A stretch of 64,000 nucleotides of DNA. Origin: Stutzerimonas zhaodongensis (GTDB taxonomy: Bacteria > Pseudomonadota > Gammaproteobacteria > Pseudomonadales > Pseudomonadaceae). Shown one piece after another: positions 27,698-36,765 of the stretch. The DNA lies in NCBI RefSeq assembly GCF_003696365.1, contig NZ_RFFM01000002.1, positions 1-64,000 of the forward strand. Direction: 5' to 3'. Within the stretch, counting starts at the first letter, position 1. Every line of letters begins with the position of its first letter. A model generated the notes under the pieces. That model saw only the letters and a program-made list of their open reading frames with translations, was not told the DNA's origin and made no database searches. The position numbers and the translations under genes are program-made.

Positions 27698-27875
27698 TCA
27701 GAACAGGTTCTCCAGGGGCTTGACGGCACACATCTTGTGACCGTCAGTGCCGACGCTCGTGCAATCGTCCAACTTGGCAAAGCTTGCGCGATGTCGTGGA
27801 AATGGCTGGCGGACAGCGTTTCGCCAAAAGCGCGGTTTGTTATTATGCCGGCCACTCCCGCCTCTGGCTTGCCTT

Positions 27876-28457
27876 GTGAAACAAATCATCGACTTCGTTC
27901 CGCTGCTGCTGTTCTTCATCGTCTACAAACTCGAGCCGCAGACGTTCGAGATCTGGGATATGAGTTTCAGCATTGGCGGGATCTTCAGCGCGACGGCCGT
28001 ACTCATCGCCAGCTCGGTGATCGTCTATACGGCATTCTTCATTCGTCAGCGCCGCCTCGAAAAGAGCCAGTGGCTTACCTTGGCCGCGTGCGTGCTGTTT
28101 GGCGGTTTGACGCTCGCGCTCCACAGCGAAACGATACTGAAATGGAAGGCGCCGGTACTCAACTGGTTATTCGCCTTGGCCTTCGCCGGCAGCCACTTCG
28201 TCGGTGACAGGCCACTTATCCAGCGCATGATGGGTCATGCGATCCAGCTGACTCCGGCGCAGTGGGCGCAGTTGAGCATCGCCTGGATACTGTTCTTTCT
28301 CGTCTGCGGCTTCGCCAACCTGTTTGTCGCGTTCGTCTATCCGGCTATCTGGGTAGACTTCAAGGTATTCGGCAGTCTTGGGCTGACCTTGCTGTTCATG
28401 GCAGGCCAAGCCGTGTATCTCGTGCGTCACATGCAACCCGAACCTGAACAATCATAG
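27876..28457 (+). CDS. yciB: Inner-membrane intracellular septation protein YciB
   Basis: Polytopic inner-membrane protein linked to cell division and envelope synthesis (IspZ/YciB family), 193 aa with about five hydrophobic helices. The start is taken at GTG 27876 ([18 protein letters not shown], the conserved N-terminus); upstream in-frame codons to 27747 encode no membrane sequence. There is no strong ribosome-binding site. It is followed 8 bp later by yciI; the yciB-yciI pair is conserved. Confidence 0.9.
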   Translation: MKQIIDFVPLLLFFIVYKLEPQTFEIWDMSFSIGGIFSATAVLIASSVIVYTAFFIRQRRLEKSQWLTLAACVLFGGLTLALHSETILKWKAPVLNWLFALAFAGSHFVGDRPLIQRMMGHAIQLTPAQWAQLSIAWILFFLVCGFANLFVAFVYPAIWVDFKVFGSLGLTLLFMAGQAVYLVRHMQPEPEQS

Positions 28458-28465
28458 GAGTGACC

Positions 28466-28765
28466 ATGCTTTACGCCATCATTGCCACCGATGTCCCCGA
28501 TTCGCTGGAAAACCGCCTTGCGGCGCGCCCTGCTCATCTGGCCCGCCTGGATGACCTGAAGAATCAGGGCCGCATGGTTCTGGCCGGCCCGCATCCGGCA
28601 GTCGACAGTAACGACCCCGGCACCGCGGGCTTTACCGGCAGCCTGGTAGTCGCCGAGTTCGACTCCCTGCAAGCGGCCGAAGAATGGGCCGCTGCCGATC
28701 CGTACAAGGCTGCCGGCGTATACGGCAACGTAATAGTCAAACCCTTCAAACAGGTTTACCCCTGA
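28466..28765 (+). CDS. yciI: YciI-like protein
   Basis: Small cytosolic protein with a dimeric ferredoxin-like fold, 99 aa from ATG 28466 with AGGAG upstream. It has the conserved His of [15 protein letters not shown] and Asp of [10 protein letters not shown] that form the putative active site. The biochemical activity of stand-alone YciI proteins is not established. Probably co-transcribed with yciB. Confidence 0.85.
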   Translation: MLYAIIATDVPDSLENRLAARPAHLARLDDLKNQGRMVLAGPHPAVDSNDPGTAGFTGSLVVAEFDSLQAAEEWAAADPYKAAGVYGNVIVKPFKQVYP

Positions 28766-28838
28766 GTCGAGCGACTTACACGCTCAGGTCAGTCTGGCCG
28801 TAGGGTTTCCCCGGCCCGTTGAGGAAAAAGGAGTTCCG

Positions 28839-29243
28839 ATGCGCCAAGGTCTGCTGTCCCTACCGCTGGTCCTTATGCTGGCCAGCCCACTGCTTCAAGC
28901 CGAGCAAGCCCCGGCCGCTCAGGGCCCGATTGTGGATACAACTGATCGACAGGCAGAGTTGGAAGATCGCCTGAGCGAAAATCTGCAACAGCGCCAGACT
29001 CTGAAAGAGAGCCCGGATGTGACAGCCAGCGCCGCAGGCCAAGCGCAACTAGCCAGACTTCGGCAGGAAAACCATCGGCTTCGTTTGCAGCTCGAGGAAT
29101 TGCAAGCCCGTCCGCAGGCGGAGCCACAACTGTTGAACGATCAGCAACAATGGTTTGCGGTCGGTGGCGGCGTTGGCGTACTGGGTTTTTTGCTGGGCGT
29201 ACTGACGACCCGCGGCCGACGTCGCCGGCAATGGCTGAACTGA
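28839..29243 (+). CDS. Small membrane-anchored coiled-coil protein (YgiM-like, without SH3 domain)
   Basis: A 134-aa protein of unknown function. It has an N-terminal signal peptide (about 1-21, cut near LLQA-EQ), a heptad-like coiled coil (about 35-98, LARLRQENHRLRLQLEELQ), one transmembrane helix (about 105-123) and a short RGRRRRQ cytoplasmic tail. This is the layout of YgiM/TIGR04211 proteins minus their SH3 domain. AAGGAG lies 5 nt before the ATG. It sits directly ahead of cpxR (17 bp), so it may belong to the envelope-stress operon. Confidence 0.6.
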   Translation: MRQGLLSLPLVLMLASPLLQAEQAPAAQGPIVDTTDRQAELEDRLSENLQQRQTLKESPDVTASAAGQAQLARLRQENHRLRLQLEELQARPQAEPQLLNDQQQWFAVGGGVGVLGFLLGVLTTRGRRRRQWLN

Positions 29244-29260
29244 ACCGACAAGAGTGACCC

Positions 29261-29938
29261 ATGAGCGAATTGCTGCTGATAGACGACGATCAGGAACTCT
29301 GCGAACTGCTGGTGAGCTGGCTGGCCCAGGAGGGATTCGTCGCCCATGCATGTCATGACGGACGAAGCGCACGTGCCGCCCTGGCAGAACATCAGCCATC
29401 AGCCGTCGTGCTAGACGTGATGCTTCCAGATGGCAGTGGCCTCGACCTACTGAAGCAACTGCGCAGCGAACACCCGGACCTTCCGGTGCTGATGCTATCC
29501 GGACGCGGCGAACCGCTCGATCGTATTCTCGGTCTGGAGCTTGGCGCCGACGACTATCTGGCCAAACCTTGCGATCCTCGCGAGTTGACTGCCCGCCTCA
29601 AGGCCGTGTTACGCCGTAGCCAACCGGCCAGCGCGCCGACCCAGCTGGAACTGGGCGACCTCTGTTACAGCCCCGCACGCGGCGTCGCGAGCATAGGTGG
29701 GCATGAAGTTACGCTGACTCTCTCCGAAGGGCGAATTCTCGAAGCATTGCTCAGCCAGCCTGGGGAGCCACTTGAGAAACAGGCGCTCGCTCAACTGTCG
29801 CTGGGCCGTAAGCTAACGCTGTATGACCGCAGCCTGGACATGCATGTCAGTAATCTACGGCGCAAACTCGGCCCCCATCCGGATGGCCGCCAGCGCATCG
29901 TCGCGCTACGCAGCCGCGGCTACCTTTACGCATCCTGA
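29261..29938 (+). CDS. cpxR: CpxR-like OmpR-family response regulator
   Basis: Envelope-stress response regulator, 225 aa. The receiver has DDDQE at the N-terminus, the phospho-Asp in VVLDVMLPDGSGLD and the Lys in AKPCDPREL; the OmpR winged helix ends in VALRSRGYLY. It is followed by a CpxR box, a Spy-like gene and the cognate kinase, the cpxR-spy-cpxA order seen in Pseudomonas. E. coli CpxR shares the gene set but not this exact order. Confidence 0.85.
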   Translation: MSELLLIDDDQELCELLVSWLAQEGFVAHACHDGRSARAALAEHQPSAVVLDVMLPDGSGLDLLKQLRSEHPDLPVLMLSGRGEPLDRILGLELGADDYLAKPCDPRELTARLKAVLRRSQPASAPTQLELGDLCYSPARGVASIGGHEVTLTLSEGRILEALLSQPGEPLEKQALAQLSLGRKLTLYDRSLDMHVSNLRRKLGPHPDGRQRIVALRSRGYLYAS

Positions 29939-29943
29939 CGGCC

Positions 29944-29959
29944 TTTACCCTGCCTTTAC
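29944..29959 (-). promoter_or_regulatory. CpxR box upstream of the Spy-like gene
   Basis: TTTAC-N6-TTTAC on the plus strand, GTAAA-N6-GTAAA on the minus strand, matches the CpxR tandem-repeat consensus. It begins 6 bp after the cpxR stop and 121 bp before the Spy-like ORF, so it could drive spy-cpxA or give feedback control. Confidence 0.65.
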
Positions 29960-30079
29960 CCTGCCCTGACGGCCGCTGACCTTGCGCGCCCTAGACTGAG
30001 CTCATCCGATCGAAGCCAGCTGAAGCCTGATCCACAGCGATGGCCAGAGATCGGTTTTCATACTCAGGAGATACCCACG

Positions 30080-30487
30080 ATGCGCAAGACACTCATCGCC
30101 GTACTGTTCGCTTCCGCTCTTCCAGCTTTCGCCATGGCAATGCCAGACGGCAGCGGCTACCGCCATCATGGCGGCAAGCACGCGCCCTTCGAGCAACTGG
30201 ACCTGACCAAAGAGCAGCGTGCCGAAATGCGCAAACTGATGGGCGAGCAGATGAAAAATCATCGCGACATCACCCAGCGCTACCTCGACAAGCTGCCCGA
30301 AGCCGAACGTAAGGCCATGCAGGATGAGCTCAAGAGCAGCAAGGAAAAGACTCACAAGCAGATGCGCGACCTTCTCAAGCCTGAGCAGCAGAAGAAGTTC
30401 GACGAAATGCACGAGAAGATGGAAGCCAAACGGGCCGATCGTGCCGAGTTCGAACAGTGGAAAGCCGAACGCGATCAGAAGAGCTGA
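30080..30487 (+). CDS. Spy/CpxP-family periplasmic chaperone
   Basis: Small periplasmic stress protein, 135 aa, with a signal peptide (about 1-20, cut after AMA). The mature part is all-helical and highly charged with the two LTxxQ-type motifs that define the family (LTKEQ near residue 48 and LKPEQ near residue 100). It could act as a chaperone like Spy or as a CpxP-type inhibitor of the kinase. It lies between cpxR and the kinase gene and carries a CpxR box upstream. Confidence 0.85.
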   Translation: MRKTLIAVLFASALPAFAMAMPDGSGYRHHGGKHAPFEQLDLTKEQRAEMRKLMGEQMKNHRDITQRYLDKLPEAERKAMQDELKSSKEKTHKQMRDLLKPEQQKKFDEMHEKMEAKRADRAEFEQWKAERDQKS

Positions 30488-30572
30488 TCGACGACTGAAC
30501 GACAACCCACCCGGCCCACGGCGCCAGCAACAGGCGCGCAGGTGCCGGGCTCTGCTTTGGAGTAGCTGACAG

Positions 30573-31922
30573 GTGCGATCACTGTTCTGGCGAATTCTTG
30601 CGACATTCTGGTCAGCAATCGCACTGGTGGCAGGCCTGGCGATGCTGCTCGGCCATGCGCTCAATCAGGACAGCTGGATTCTCAACCGCCACCCGGGTGT
30701 CAGCGGTCTGGCAGAGATGTGGACTAGGGTCTACGAGCGCCAGGGGCCGATCACAGCGCAGTTCCTGCTCGAACGGCACCGCAACCGATTTGGCGTCGAT
30801 GTGCAAGTGCTCGCGGAAAATGGACAACCCATCATTCGTGGCACCTTCCCCCCTCGCGCCGCAGCCTTCGAAGCGCGTCAGGCACACCGCGACGGACGCC
30901 TGCCCTGGCGCCGCCTGACCAGCGATTACACAAGTCCTGATAGTGGCAATACCTACCTGTTCATCTATCGGATCCCCAATCAGGAGTTGCAGGCGTGGCA
31001 CCGCGGCAGCCTGTTCTGGCCGCTCAGCGCCATCGCCATCGCCCTGGTCGTGCTGACAGGGTTCAGCCTCCTCCTCACCCTTTCCATCACTCGCCCGCTC
31101 GATCGCCTGCGCGGCGCTGTACATGATCTCGGGCAGACCACTTATCAGCAGAATTCACTGGCGCGGCTGGCCAAGCGACGCGATGAACTGGGCGTGCTGG
31201 CCAACGACTTCAACCGCATGGGCGCGCGGCTGCAAAGCCTGATCGGCAGTCAGCGGCAATTACTACGCGACGTCTCTCACGAGCTGCGCTCACCATTGGC
31301 ACGCCTGCGCATCGCGCTGGCGCTCGCCGAACGGGCGACCCCCGCTGAACGCGAAGTCATCTGGCCACGCCTGGCGAAAGAGTGTGATCGGCTGGAAGCG
31401 CTGATCAGTGAGATTCTGGAGTTAGCGAGGCTTGACGCCGAACCAGGGCCGCCCAGCCCTGTCGACCTGCGTTCGATGTTCATGCAACTTGAAGACAACG
31501 CACGCATCGTTTCGCCGAACCAGCGTATCGAAATTCAAATCGAGACCGAAACCCAGCTCCAAGGCTGGACGGACATGCTGGAACGCGCCTTGGACAACCT
31601 TTTACGTAACGCGCTGCGCTTCAACCCGGAAGGGCCTCCGATAGAATTGCGCGCCAGCAGCGATGAGCAACATCTGCTGCTTAGCATTCGCGACCATGGC
31701 CCCGGGGTGGACGAAGCGCACCTTGCGCAATTGAGTGAGCCATTCTTCCGTGCTCCCGGCCAGACCACAGCTGGACACGGACTGGGCCTGGCTATCGCGC
31801 GTCGGGCTGCCGAGCGACACGGCGGAGAATTATTGCTGGGAAATCATCCCGACGGCGGTTTCGTTGCCAGTTTAAGGCTGCCCTTGAAAACTCCGCCTCA
31901 GCCAGCACGGCTGCCAGAATGA
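30573..31922 (+). CDS. CpxA/CpxS-like sensor histidine kinase
   Basis: Inner-membrane sensor for envelope stress, 449 aa. It has TM1 (about 6-27), a periplasmic domain (28-146), TM2 (147-171), HAMP, HisKA with His236 in DVSHELRSPLARL, and HATPase_c with NLLRNALRF, DHGPGVD and GHGLGLAIARR. The start codon is GTG with GGAG upstream. Its stop is one base from the stop of the convergent nitroreductase gene. The P. aeruginosa equivalent is called cpxS or cpxA. Confidence 0.87.
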   Translation: MRSLFWRILATFWSAIALVAGLAMLLGHALNQDSWILNRHPGVSGLAEMWTRVYERQGPITAQFLLERHRNRFGVDVQVLAENGQPIIRGTFPPRAAAFEARQAHRDGRLPWRRLTSDYTSPDSGNTYLFIYRIPNQELQAWHRGSLFWPLSAIAIALVVLTGFSLLLTLSITRPLDRLRGAVHDLGQTTYQQNSLARLAKRRDELGVLANDFNRMGARLQSLIGSQRQLLRDVSHELRSPLARLRIALALAERATPAEREVIWPRLAKECDRLEALISEILELARLDAEPGPPSPVDLRSMFMQLEDNARIVSPNQRIEIQIETETQLQGWTDMLERALDNLLRNALRFNPEGPPIELRASSDEQHLLLSIRDHGPGVDEAHLAQLSEPFFRAPGQTTAGHGLGLAIARRAAERHGGELLLGNHPDGGFVASLRLPLKTPPQPARLPE

Positions 31923-31923
31923 A

Positions 31924-32490
31924 TCACTGCAGGCCGTCCCATGAGCCTACGAATTCGGCGGGATCAAGTTCTGGCGGTGTCCTCAGCTTCCCGTCTGGCG
32001 TGCCGAGGTAGATGAAGCCCAACATTAGCTCGTTTTCCTCCAGGCCCAGCGCTTTCGCCAGATATCGGTCGTACGAAAACTCACCCGTTCGCCACACGGC
32101 TCCGAGCCCCTGTGCGTGGGCAGCCAGCAGAAGACCGTGCGCCGCGCACCCGGCAGCCAGAACTTGCTCGTTGTCTGGCACTTTCGGATGCGGTACGACT
32201 CGCGCGATAACAACCACCAGCAACGGAGCACGCAACGGCATCTTGCGCGCTTTCTGCACCGCCTCCGGTGTTGCTTCCGGCTGACGAACCAACAGCGACT
32301 CAGCCATGACATCGCCCATCCGTTCGCGGGCTTCACCCTGAATTGTCAGGAACCGCCATGGCCGAAGCTGGCCGTGGTCGGGTGCTCGCAGCGCTGCGCG
32401 AAACATGATGTCCAACTGGGCGGTCGTTGGCGCCGGGTCCGAAAGTCGCGTAACGGATACACGGTTGAGCAACAGATCGAGAGCTTCCAT
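31924..32490 (-). CDS. Nitroreductase-family oxidoreductase (YdjA type)
   Basis: FMN-dependent NAD(P)H oxidoreductase of the small YdjA type, 188 aa from ATG 32490, which has GGAGG upstream; ATG 32520 is an alternative. The FMN-binding N-terminus RVSVTRLSDPAP, the RAPDHGQLRPWRF loop and the C-terminal GFIYLGTP are family features. The natural substrate is unknown. It is convergent with the cpxA-like gene with a single base between. Confidence 0.85.
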   Translation of the reverse strand: MEALDLLLNRVSVTRLSDPAPTTAQLDIMFRAALRAPDHGQLRPWRFLTIQGEARERMGDVMAESLLVRQPEATPEAVQKARKMPLRAPLLVVVIARVVPHPKVPDNEQVLAAGCAAHGLLLAAHAQGLGAVWRTGEFSYDRYLAKALGLEENELMLGFIYLGTPDGKLRTPPELDPAEFVGSWDGLQ

Positions 32491-32581
32491 CCAGCCACCT
32501 CCAAAAAACGAATCGGACATTCTAGAGCCGCAACCCGTTCGTTGGCAGTGCAGTTTCGCTGGCTTCGGTGGCGCCTCTTTC

Positions 32582-32953
32582 TCAAGCCACCCGATCAGGG
32601 GAAAGCTGCGGCTCCAGTGGCGGTGTCAGAGGAGGCAGGCCATGCGCTGCCCGAGCCGTGTCGCAATGGGCATTGTGCTGACCGTCGACCCATGACGCTT
32701 CGAATTCACGGCATGTGCTCGAGCGCTGCTCATACATGGTACAGCGCACGCCACACCCGACATCACCCATCAAACCGACGCAACGCGCGGGCTTTGATTC
32801 AGTGCCGAGCATCGCGACGTGGAACGGGCTCACCTGCACCGTCACGTTGTCAGGCACCACACCGCCGGACGAGGCGCATTCGCCCCAGAAGAAGGACACA
32901 CGAAAGTACGCGCAGCAGGCGCCGCACGTGAGGCAAGGATTTTCGATGGACAT
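32582..32953 (-). CDS. YkgJ-family cysteine-cluster protein
   Basis: A 123-aa protein with the Zn- or Fe-binding CxxCxxCC pattern at its N-terminus (NPCLTCGACCAYF), followed by WGEC, RCVGLMGDVGCGVRC and STCREF, seven or more conserved cysteines in all. Function is unknown. The start is taken at ATG 32953, the conserved position; ATG 32980 is in frame. It lies between the nitroreductase gene and trkH, as in P. aeruginosa. Confidence 0.82.
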   Translation of the reverse strand: MSIENPCLTCGACCAYFRVSFFWGECASSGGVVPDNVTVQVSPFHVAMLGTESKPARCVGLMGDVGCGVRCTMYEQRSSTCREFEASWVDGQHNAHCDTARAAHGLPPLTPPLEPQLSPDRVA

Positions 32954-33078
32954 GGTAGGCGGACACCCAGAAACCGGCAAAGGGCCGGCACCGAGCGGCT
33001 ATTCTAGTCATCGCCAAGAACTTGGGAAGAGGGCCGACGGGGGCTTTGCGAAAGATTTTCCAACAAGCCGATCGCCGG

Positions 33079-33106
33079 TTTACTGCCGCTCCCACAGGGG
33101 TAGAAT
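33079..33106 (+). promoter_or_regulatory. Sigma-70 promoter for trkH
   Basis: TTTACT (33079-33084) and TAGAAT (33101-33106) are 16 bp apart, 37 bp before the trkH start codon. Confidence 0.45.
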
Positions 33107-33142
33107 GGCGCCCTTCATTTTCAAGCCGAGCAGCAATAACAC

Positions 33143-34594
33143 ATGGCCTTGCCGACCCTGCGCATCATCGGTTTCATTCTCGGCATCTTCCTGATCACAC
33201 TCGCTGTCAGCATGATCATTCCGATGATCACGTTGCTGACGTTCGATCGCACTGATGACCTGCAGGCGTTCATCTGGGCGAGCCTGATCACTTTCAGTAG
33301 CGGCATAGCCTTGGTAGCACCCGGACGCCCAGAGCTAACTCAGTTGCGGCCTCGGGATATGTACTTCCTCACCACGGTCAGTTGGCTGATCGTGTGCTGC
33401 TTTGCTGCCCTGCCCATGATGCTGATTCATCACATCAGCTACACCAATGCATTCTTCGAAACGATGTCGGGAATCACAACCACGGGCTCGACGGTCTTGT
33501 CCGGCCTCGACTCGGCATCGCCAGGCCTGCTGATGTGGCGATCAATGCTGCAGTGGCTCGGCGGCATCGGCTTCATCGGCATGGCGGTAGCCATTTTGCC
33601 GCTGCTGCGCATCGGTGGTATGCGTCTGTTCCAGACTGAGTCGTCTGACTGGTCGCAAAAAGCGATGCCGCGCTCGCACGTGATGGCGAAGTCGATCCTG
33701 TTCGTCTATCTGGCACTGACGCTGATCTGTGGAGTGGCTTATTGGCTCAGTGGAATGACGCCATTCGAGGCTATCAACCACGCCATGACGACGATCGCCA
33801 CCGGCGGCTACTCAACCTCTGATAGCTCGATGGCAAAGTTTTCACCTGCCGCTCACTGGGTCGCGATCTGCTTCATGCTACTAGGAGGGTTGCCCTTCAT
33901 TTTGATGGTTTCGACCGTGCGCGGAAATCGCTACGCATTGGTTCATGATCAGCAGGTTCAAGGCTTCGTGGGCATGTTGCTGATCATTTGCTTTGCGTTC
34001 GCAATCTGGCTGACGATGCATTCCGACTATGCCTTTCTGGACGCATTACGGATTGTGTCGCTAAACGTCGTGTCAGTTGTAACGACAACGGGTTATGCAT
34101 TGGGCGACTACACACAGTGGGGTGAGTTTGCAGTTCTTGCCTTCTTCTACCTGACATTTATAGGCGGATGCTCAGGCTCAACTTCCGGGGGCTTGAAGGT
34201 TTTCCGTTTCCAGGTGGCTTATGCCTTGTTACGAGCCAACCTGGGGCAGCTCGTACATCCGCGAGCCGTCATCAAGCAGCGTTATAACAAGCACACGCTC
34301 GATGAGGAGATCGTACGATCCATCCTCACGTTCTCTTTCTTTTTCACAATAACTATCGGTGCGCTAGCGTTAGCGCTGGCACTGCTGGGACTAGACATGC
34401 TCACCGCTCTCACGGCGGCGGCAACGGCAGTCTGTAACGTGGGCCCAGGACTTGGGCCTATCATCGGGCCCGCCGGCAACTTCTCCACGCTGCCGGACGC
34501 GGCCAAGTGGCTGCTGTCGTTCGGCATGTTGCTAGGGCGTCTTGAGATCATCACCGTACTCGTGATGCTGACGCCCTCGTTCTGGCGTCACTGA
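33143..34594 (+). CDS. trkH: TrkH-family potassium uptake channel subunit
   Basis: Inner-membrane K+ transporter subunit that works with the NAD-gated TrkA, 483 aa with about ten helices. All four pore-loop filters are visible: TTTGSTV, TIATGGYST, TTTGYA and CNVGPGLG. TrkA is not in the window. The gene stands alone between ykgJ (divergent) and the deaminase (convergent, 5 bp away). Confidence 0.93.
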   Translation: MALPTLRIIGFILGIFLITLAVSMIIPMITLLTFDRTDDLQAFIWASLITFSSGIALVAPGRPELTQLRPRDMYFLTTVSWLIVCCFAALPMMLIHHISYTNAFFETMSGITTTGSTVLSGLDSASPGLLMWRSMLQWLGGIGFIGMAVAILPLLRIGGMRLFQTESSDWSQKAMPRSHVMAKSILFVYLALTLICGVAYWLSGMTPFEAINHAMTTIATGGYSTSDSSMAKFSPAAHWVAICFMLLGGLPFILMVSTVRGNRYALVHDQQVQGFVGMLLIICFAFAIWLTMHSDYAFLDALRIVSLNVVSVVTTTGYALGDYTQWGEFAVLAFFYLTFIGGCSGSTSGGLKVFRFQVAYALLRANLGQLVHPRAVIKQRYNKHTLDEEIVRSILTFSFFFTITIGALALALALLGLDMLTALTAAATAVCNVGPGLGPIIGPAGNFSTLPDAAKWLLSFGMLLGRLEIITVLVMLTPSFWRH

Positions 34595-34599
34595 CAGCT

Positions 34600-35040
34600 T
34601 CAGGTCTCGCCAATGTCCTCGTTCCACAGCTCGGGGCTGTTGGCGATGAAGCTGCGCATCATTTCGACGCAGCTCGCATCCTGCACAACCTGCACGTCGA
34701 CGCCCCGGCCACGCAGCAGCAGTTCCTCGCCCAGGAAAGTCTGATTCTCGCCGATGATCACCTTCGGAATGCCATAGAGCAGGATCGCTCCACTGCACAT
34801 GGCGCACGGCGAGAGCGTGGTATAGAGCACCGATTCGGCATAGACGCTGGCTGGCTGGCGACCCGCATTCTCTAACGCATCCATCTCGCCGTGCAGCACG
34901 GCACTGCCCTGCTGGACACGCCGGTTATGCCCGCGCCCGATGATCTGGCCCCGATGGACGATCACCGAACCAATAGGTATGCCGCCTTCAGCGAGCCCCT
35001 GCTTAGCTTCATCGATTGCCGCCTGCATGAATGGGTCCAT
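34600..35040 (-). CDS. Cytosine deaminase of the yeast Fcy1 type
   Basis: Zn-dependent deaminase, 146 aa. Zinc ligands and catalytic Glu are His50 and Glu52 (LHGEMDAL), Cys79 and Cys82 (SPCAMC). Beyond the shared deaminase core, the C-terminus LWNEDIGE closely resembles the end of yeast Fcy1, where Trp and Asp form the cytosine pocket, and LYGIPKVIIGEN matches too. This favours cytosine as substrate over guanine or tRNA adenosine (TadA). It is not related to the larger bacterial CodA. Confidence 0.78.
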   Translation of the reverse strand: MDPFMQAAIDEAKQGLAEGGIPIGSVIVHRGQIIGRGHNRRVQQGSAVLHGEMDALENAGRQPASVYAESVLYTTLSPCAMCSGAILLYGIPKVIIGENQTFLGEELLLRGRGVDVQVVQDASCVEMMRSFIANSPELWNEDIGET

Positions 35041-35088
35041 CGTTTCGCCCCCGTGTTCAAGCCTTCGTTAAAGTAAGCCTGAGTATGG

Positions 35089-36024
35089 TCAGGCTGCGCT
35101 GGTCTTGTCGCCACCTTTGAACAATCGGCCGCCCAGGGTTACAACCGCTAGAACCAGGCCTCCGACGAGTATGCCGAAGGCGGCATCTAATAGTGTCGGC
35201 AGCAACCCTGCCAGCACCGAGCCTATGTAGGGCAGCGCTACGGTGTTCTGCGCGCTGTCTTCGATGAAGTGGTGGATCGCCTTTATGCCATGAGTGAGGA
35301 TGCCGCCGCCTACCATGAACATCGCCGCGGTGCCGACGACCGACAAGGTTTTCATCAGCCAGGGCGCTACGGTAAGAATCCCTCGCCCGATTGCCTGCGC
35401 CGCCCCGCTGGCACGCTTGCTTAGCGCCAGCCCGGCATCGTCGAGTTTGACGATGCCTGCCACCAGGCCATAGACGCCAACCGTCATGATGATCGCAATG
35501 CCAGCAAGCACAGCGATCTGTTGCGTGAAAGGCGCCGCCGCTACTGTGCCCAGCGTTATCGCGATTATTTCGGCAGACAGAATGAAGTCGGTGCGCACCG
35601 CACCGCTGATCTTGTTCCGCTCGAAGGCCACCATATCCACAGTGGGATCAGCCAGGGCATCAAGCTGCTGGGCATGGTGATCGTCGTCCTTATGCAGGAA
35701 GCGATGAGCAAGCTTTTCGAAACCTTCGAAACAGAGAAAAGCACCACCGAGCATCAACAGCGGCGTGATCGCCCAGGGAATGAATGCGCTGATCAACAAA
35801 GCCGCTGGCACCAGGATCAGTTTGTTGCGCATCGACCCTTTCGCCACTGCCCACACCACTGGCAGCTCCCGGTCGGCCTTGACGCCAGTGACCTGCTGGG
35901 CGTTGAGCGCAAGATCGTCGCCGAGTACCCCGGCTGTTTTCTTTGCGGCGATTTTCGTCATCACCGAGACGTCATCAAGAACTGTCGCAATGTCATCAAT
36001 CAGAGCAAGCAGGCTACTGGCCAA
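35089..36024 (-). CDS. DUF808 (YedI-family) inner-membrane protein
   Basis: A 311-aa inner-membrane protein of unknown function with about six to eight hydrophobic segments. The N-terminal [20 protein letters not shown] and the [18 protein letters not shown] region are the DUF808 signature. It stands alone on the minus strand. Confidence 0.85.
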   Translation of the reverse strand: MASSLLALIDDIATVLDDVSVMTKIAAKKTAGVLGDDLALNAQQVTGVKADRELPVVWAVAKGSMRNKLILVPAALLISAFIPWAITPLLMLGGAFLCFEGFEKLAHRFLHKDDDHHAQQLDALADPTVDMVAFERNKISGAVRTDFILSAEIIAITLGTVAAAPFTQQIAVLAGIAIIMTVGVYGLVAGIVKLDDAGLALSKRASGAAQAIGRGILTVAPWLMKTLSVVGTAAMFMVGGGILTHGIKAIHHFIEDSAQNTVALPYIGSVLAGLLPTLLDAAFGILVGGLVLAVVTLGGRLFKGGDKTSAA

Positions 36025-36181
36025 GTCGGGCGTCCTTCGTCGTAGAAGCTAATGAGCGTGGCGCGAGCGCCGCAACAATTGGTAATAAGGCTATTCTCAC
36101 CGGTCACAAGTTCCGGCGCTCCAGCGATAGCGTGAATCAACCCTCAATAGGCCGGCTTGACCCCGGCAGCGCGTAACCACC

Positions 36182-36210
36182 TGTCCGCGGTGTTCAGTGG
36201 ACACCCGCGG
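36182..36210. other. Mutually exclusive hairpins upstream of the DUF962 gene
   Basis: Two stems share the same bases: TGTCC/GGACA (36182-36186 and 36199-36203) and CCGCGGTGT/ACACCCGCGG (36185-36193 and 36201-36210, one bulged C). They lie 64 bp before the DUF962 gene. No other feature is visible in the 249-bp gap after the DUF808 gene. Confidence 0.3.
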
Positions 36211-36273
36211 AGCCATAGCCAGGAAGTGGCGAGCGAAACTAGACTGTGGTTTCAAAATAAGAGGAGGTGCAGC

Positions 36274-36591
36274 ATGAGCACTCGAACCGCTGAACGCTTT
36301 ACCCGGTTTGCAGATTTCTACCCCTTCTATCTGGCCGAACACAGCAATCCGACATGCCGCCGGCTGCACTTCATCGGCAGTCTGCTGGTGCTTTCGATCC
36401 TCGCCTACGCGTTGATCACTCAGCAGTGGCTATGGCTACTGGCAATTCCACTGGCCGGTTACGGTTTCGCATGGGTCGGGCACTTCATCTTCGAAAAGAA
36501 TCGCCCTGCGACCTTCCAGTACCCGCTTTACAGCTTTCTCGGCGATTGGGTGATGCTCAAGGACATGCTCACCGGAAAGATACGATTCTGA
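36274..36591 (+). CDS. DUF962 / Mpo1-like small membrane protein
   Basis: A 105-aa protein with two hydrophobic helices (about 35-52 and 55-72). The HSNPTCRRLHFIGS and GHFIFEKNRPATF motifs hold the conserved histidines of the Mpo1 family, whose yeast member is an iron-dependent dioxygenase of 2-hydroxy fatty acids. GAGGAGG lies 6 nt before ATG 36274. The bacterial role is unproven. Confidence 0.82.
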   Translation: MSTRTAERFTRFADFYPFYLAEHSNPTCRRLHFIGSLLVLSILAYALITQQWLWLLAIPLAGYGFAWVGHFIFEKNRPATFQYPLYSFLGDWVMLKDMLTGKIRF

Positions 36592-36765
36592 CGAATTCAA
36601 GCGCTACGGTGCTGTGGCCGATCCGCGGGCCGTCACGGATTGGACGGGTGGTTTGGCGCAATGGTGGCGACTTGGTTATCATCCGCGAGCCAGCGCCGGC
36701 TCACGCGCTGTCGCCTTCAACGGTGCATGTCAGCGCGCCGGAATTTCTCAGGGATAGCAACCACG

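Noticed and set aside
32116-32931. Open frame of 271 codons across the nitroreductase and YkgJ genes
   Set aside because: Antisense to two genes with conserved motifs; low-complexity Arg/His-rich product.
36182-36210. Riboswitch-like alternative hairpins upstream of the DUF962 gene
   Set aside because: Only two short stems, no conserved aptamer pattern, and no terminator; too little to call a riboswitch.
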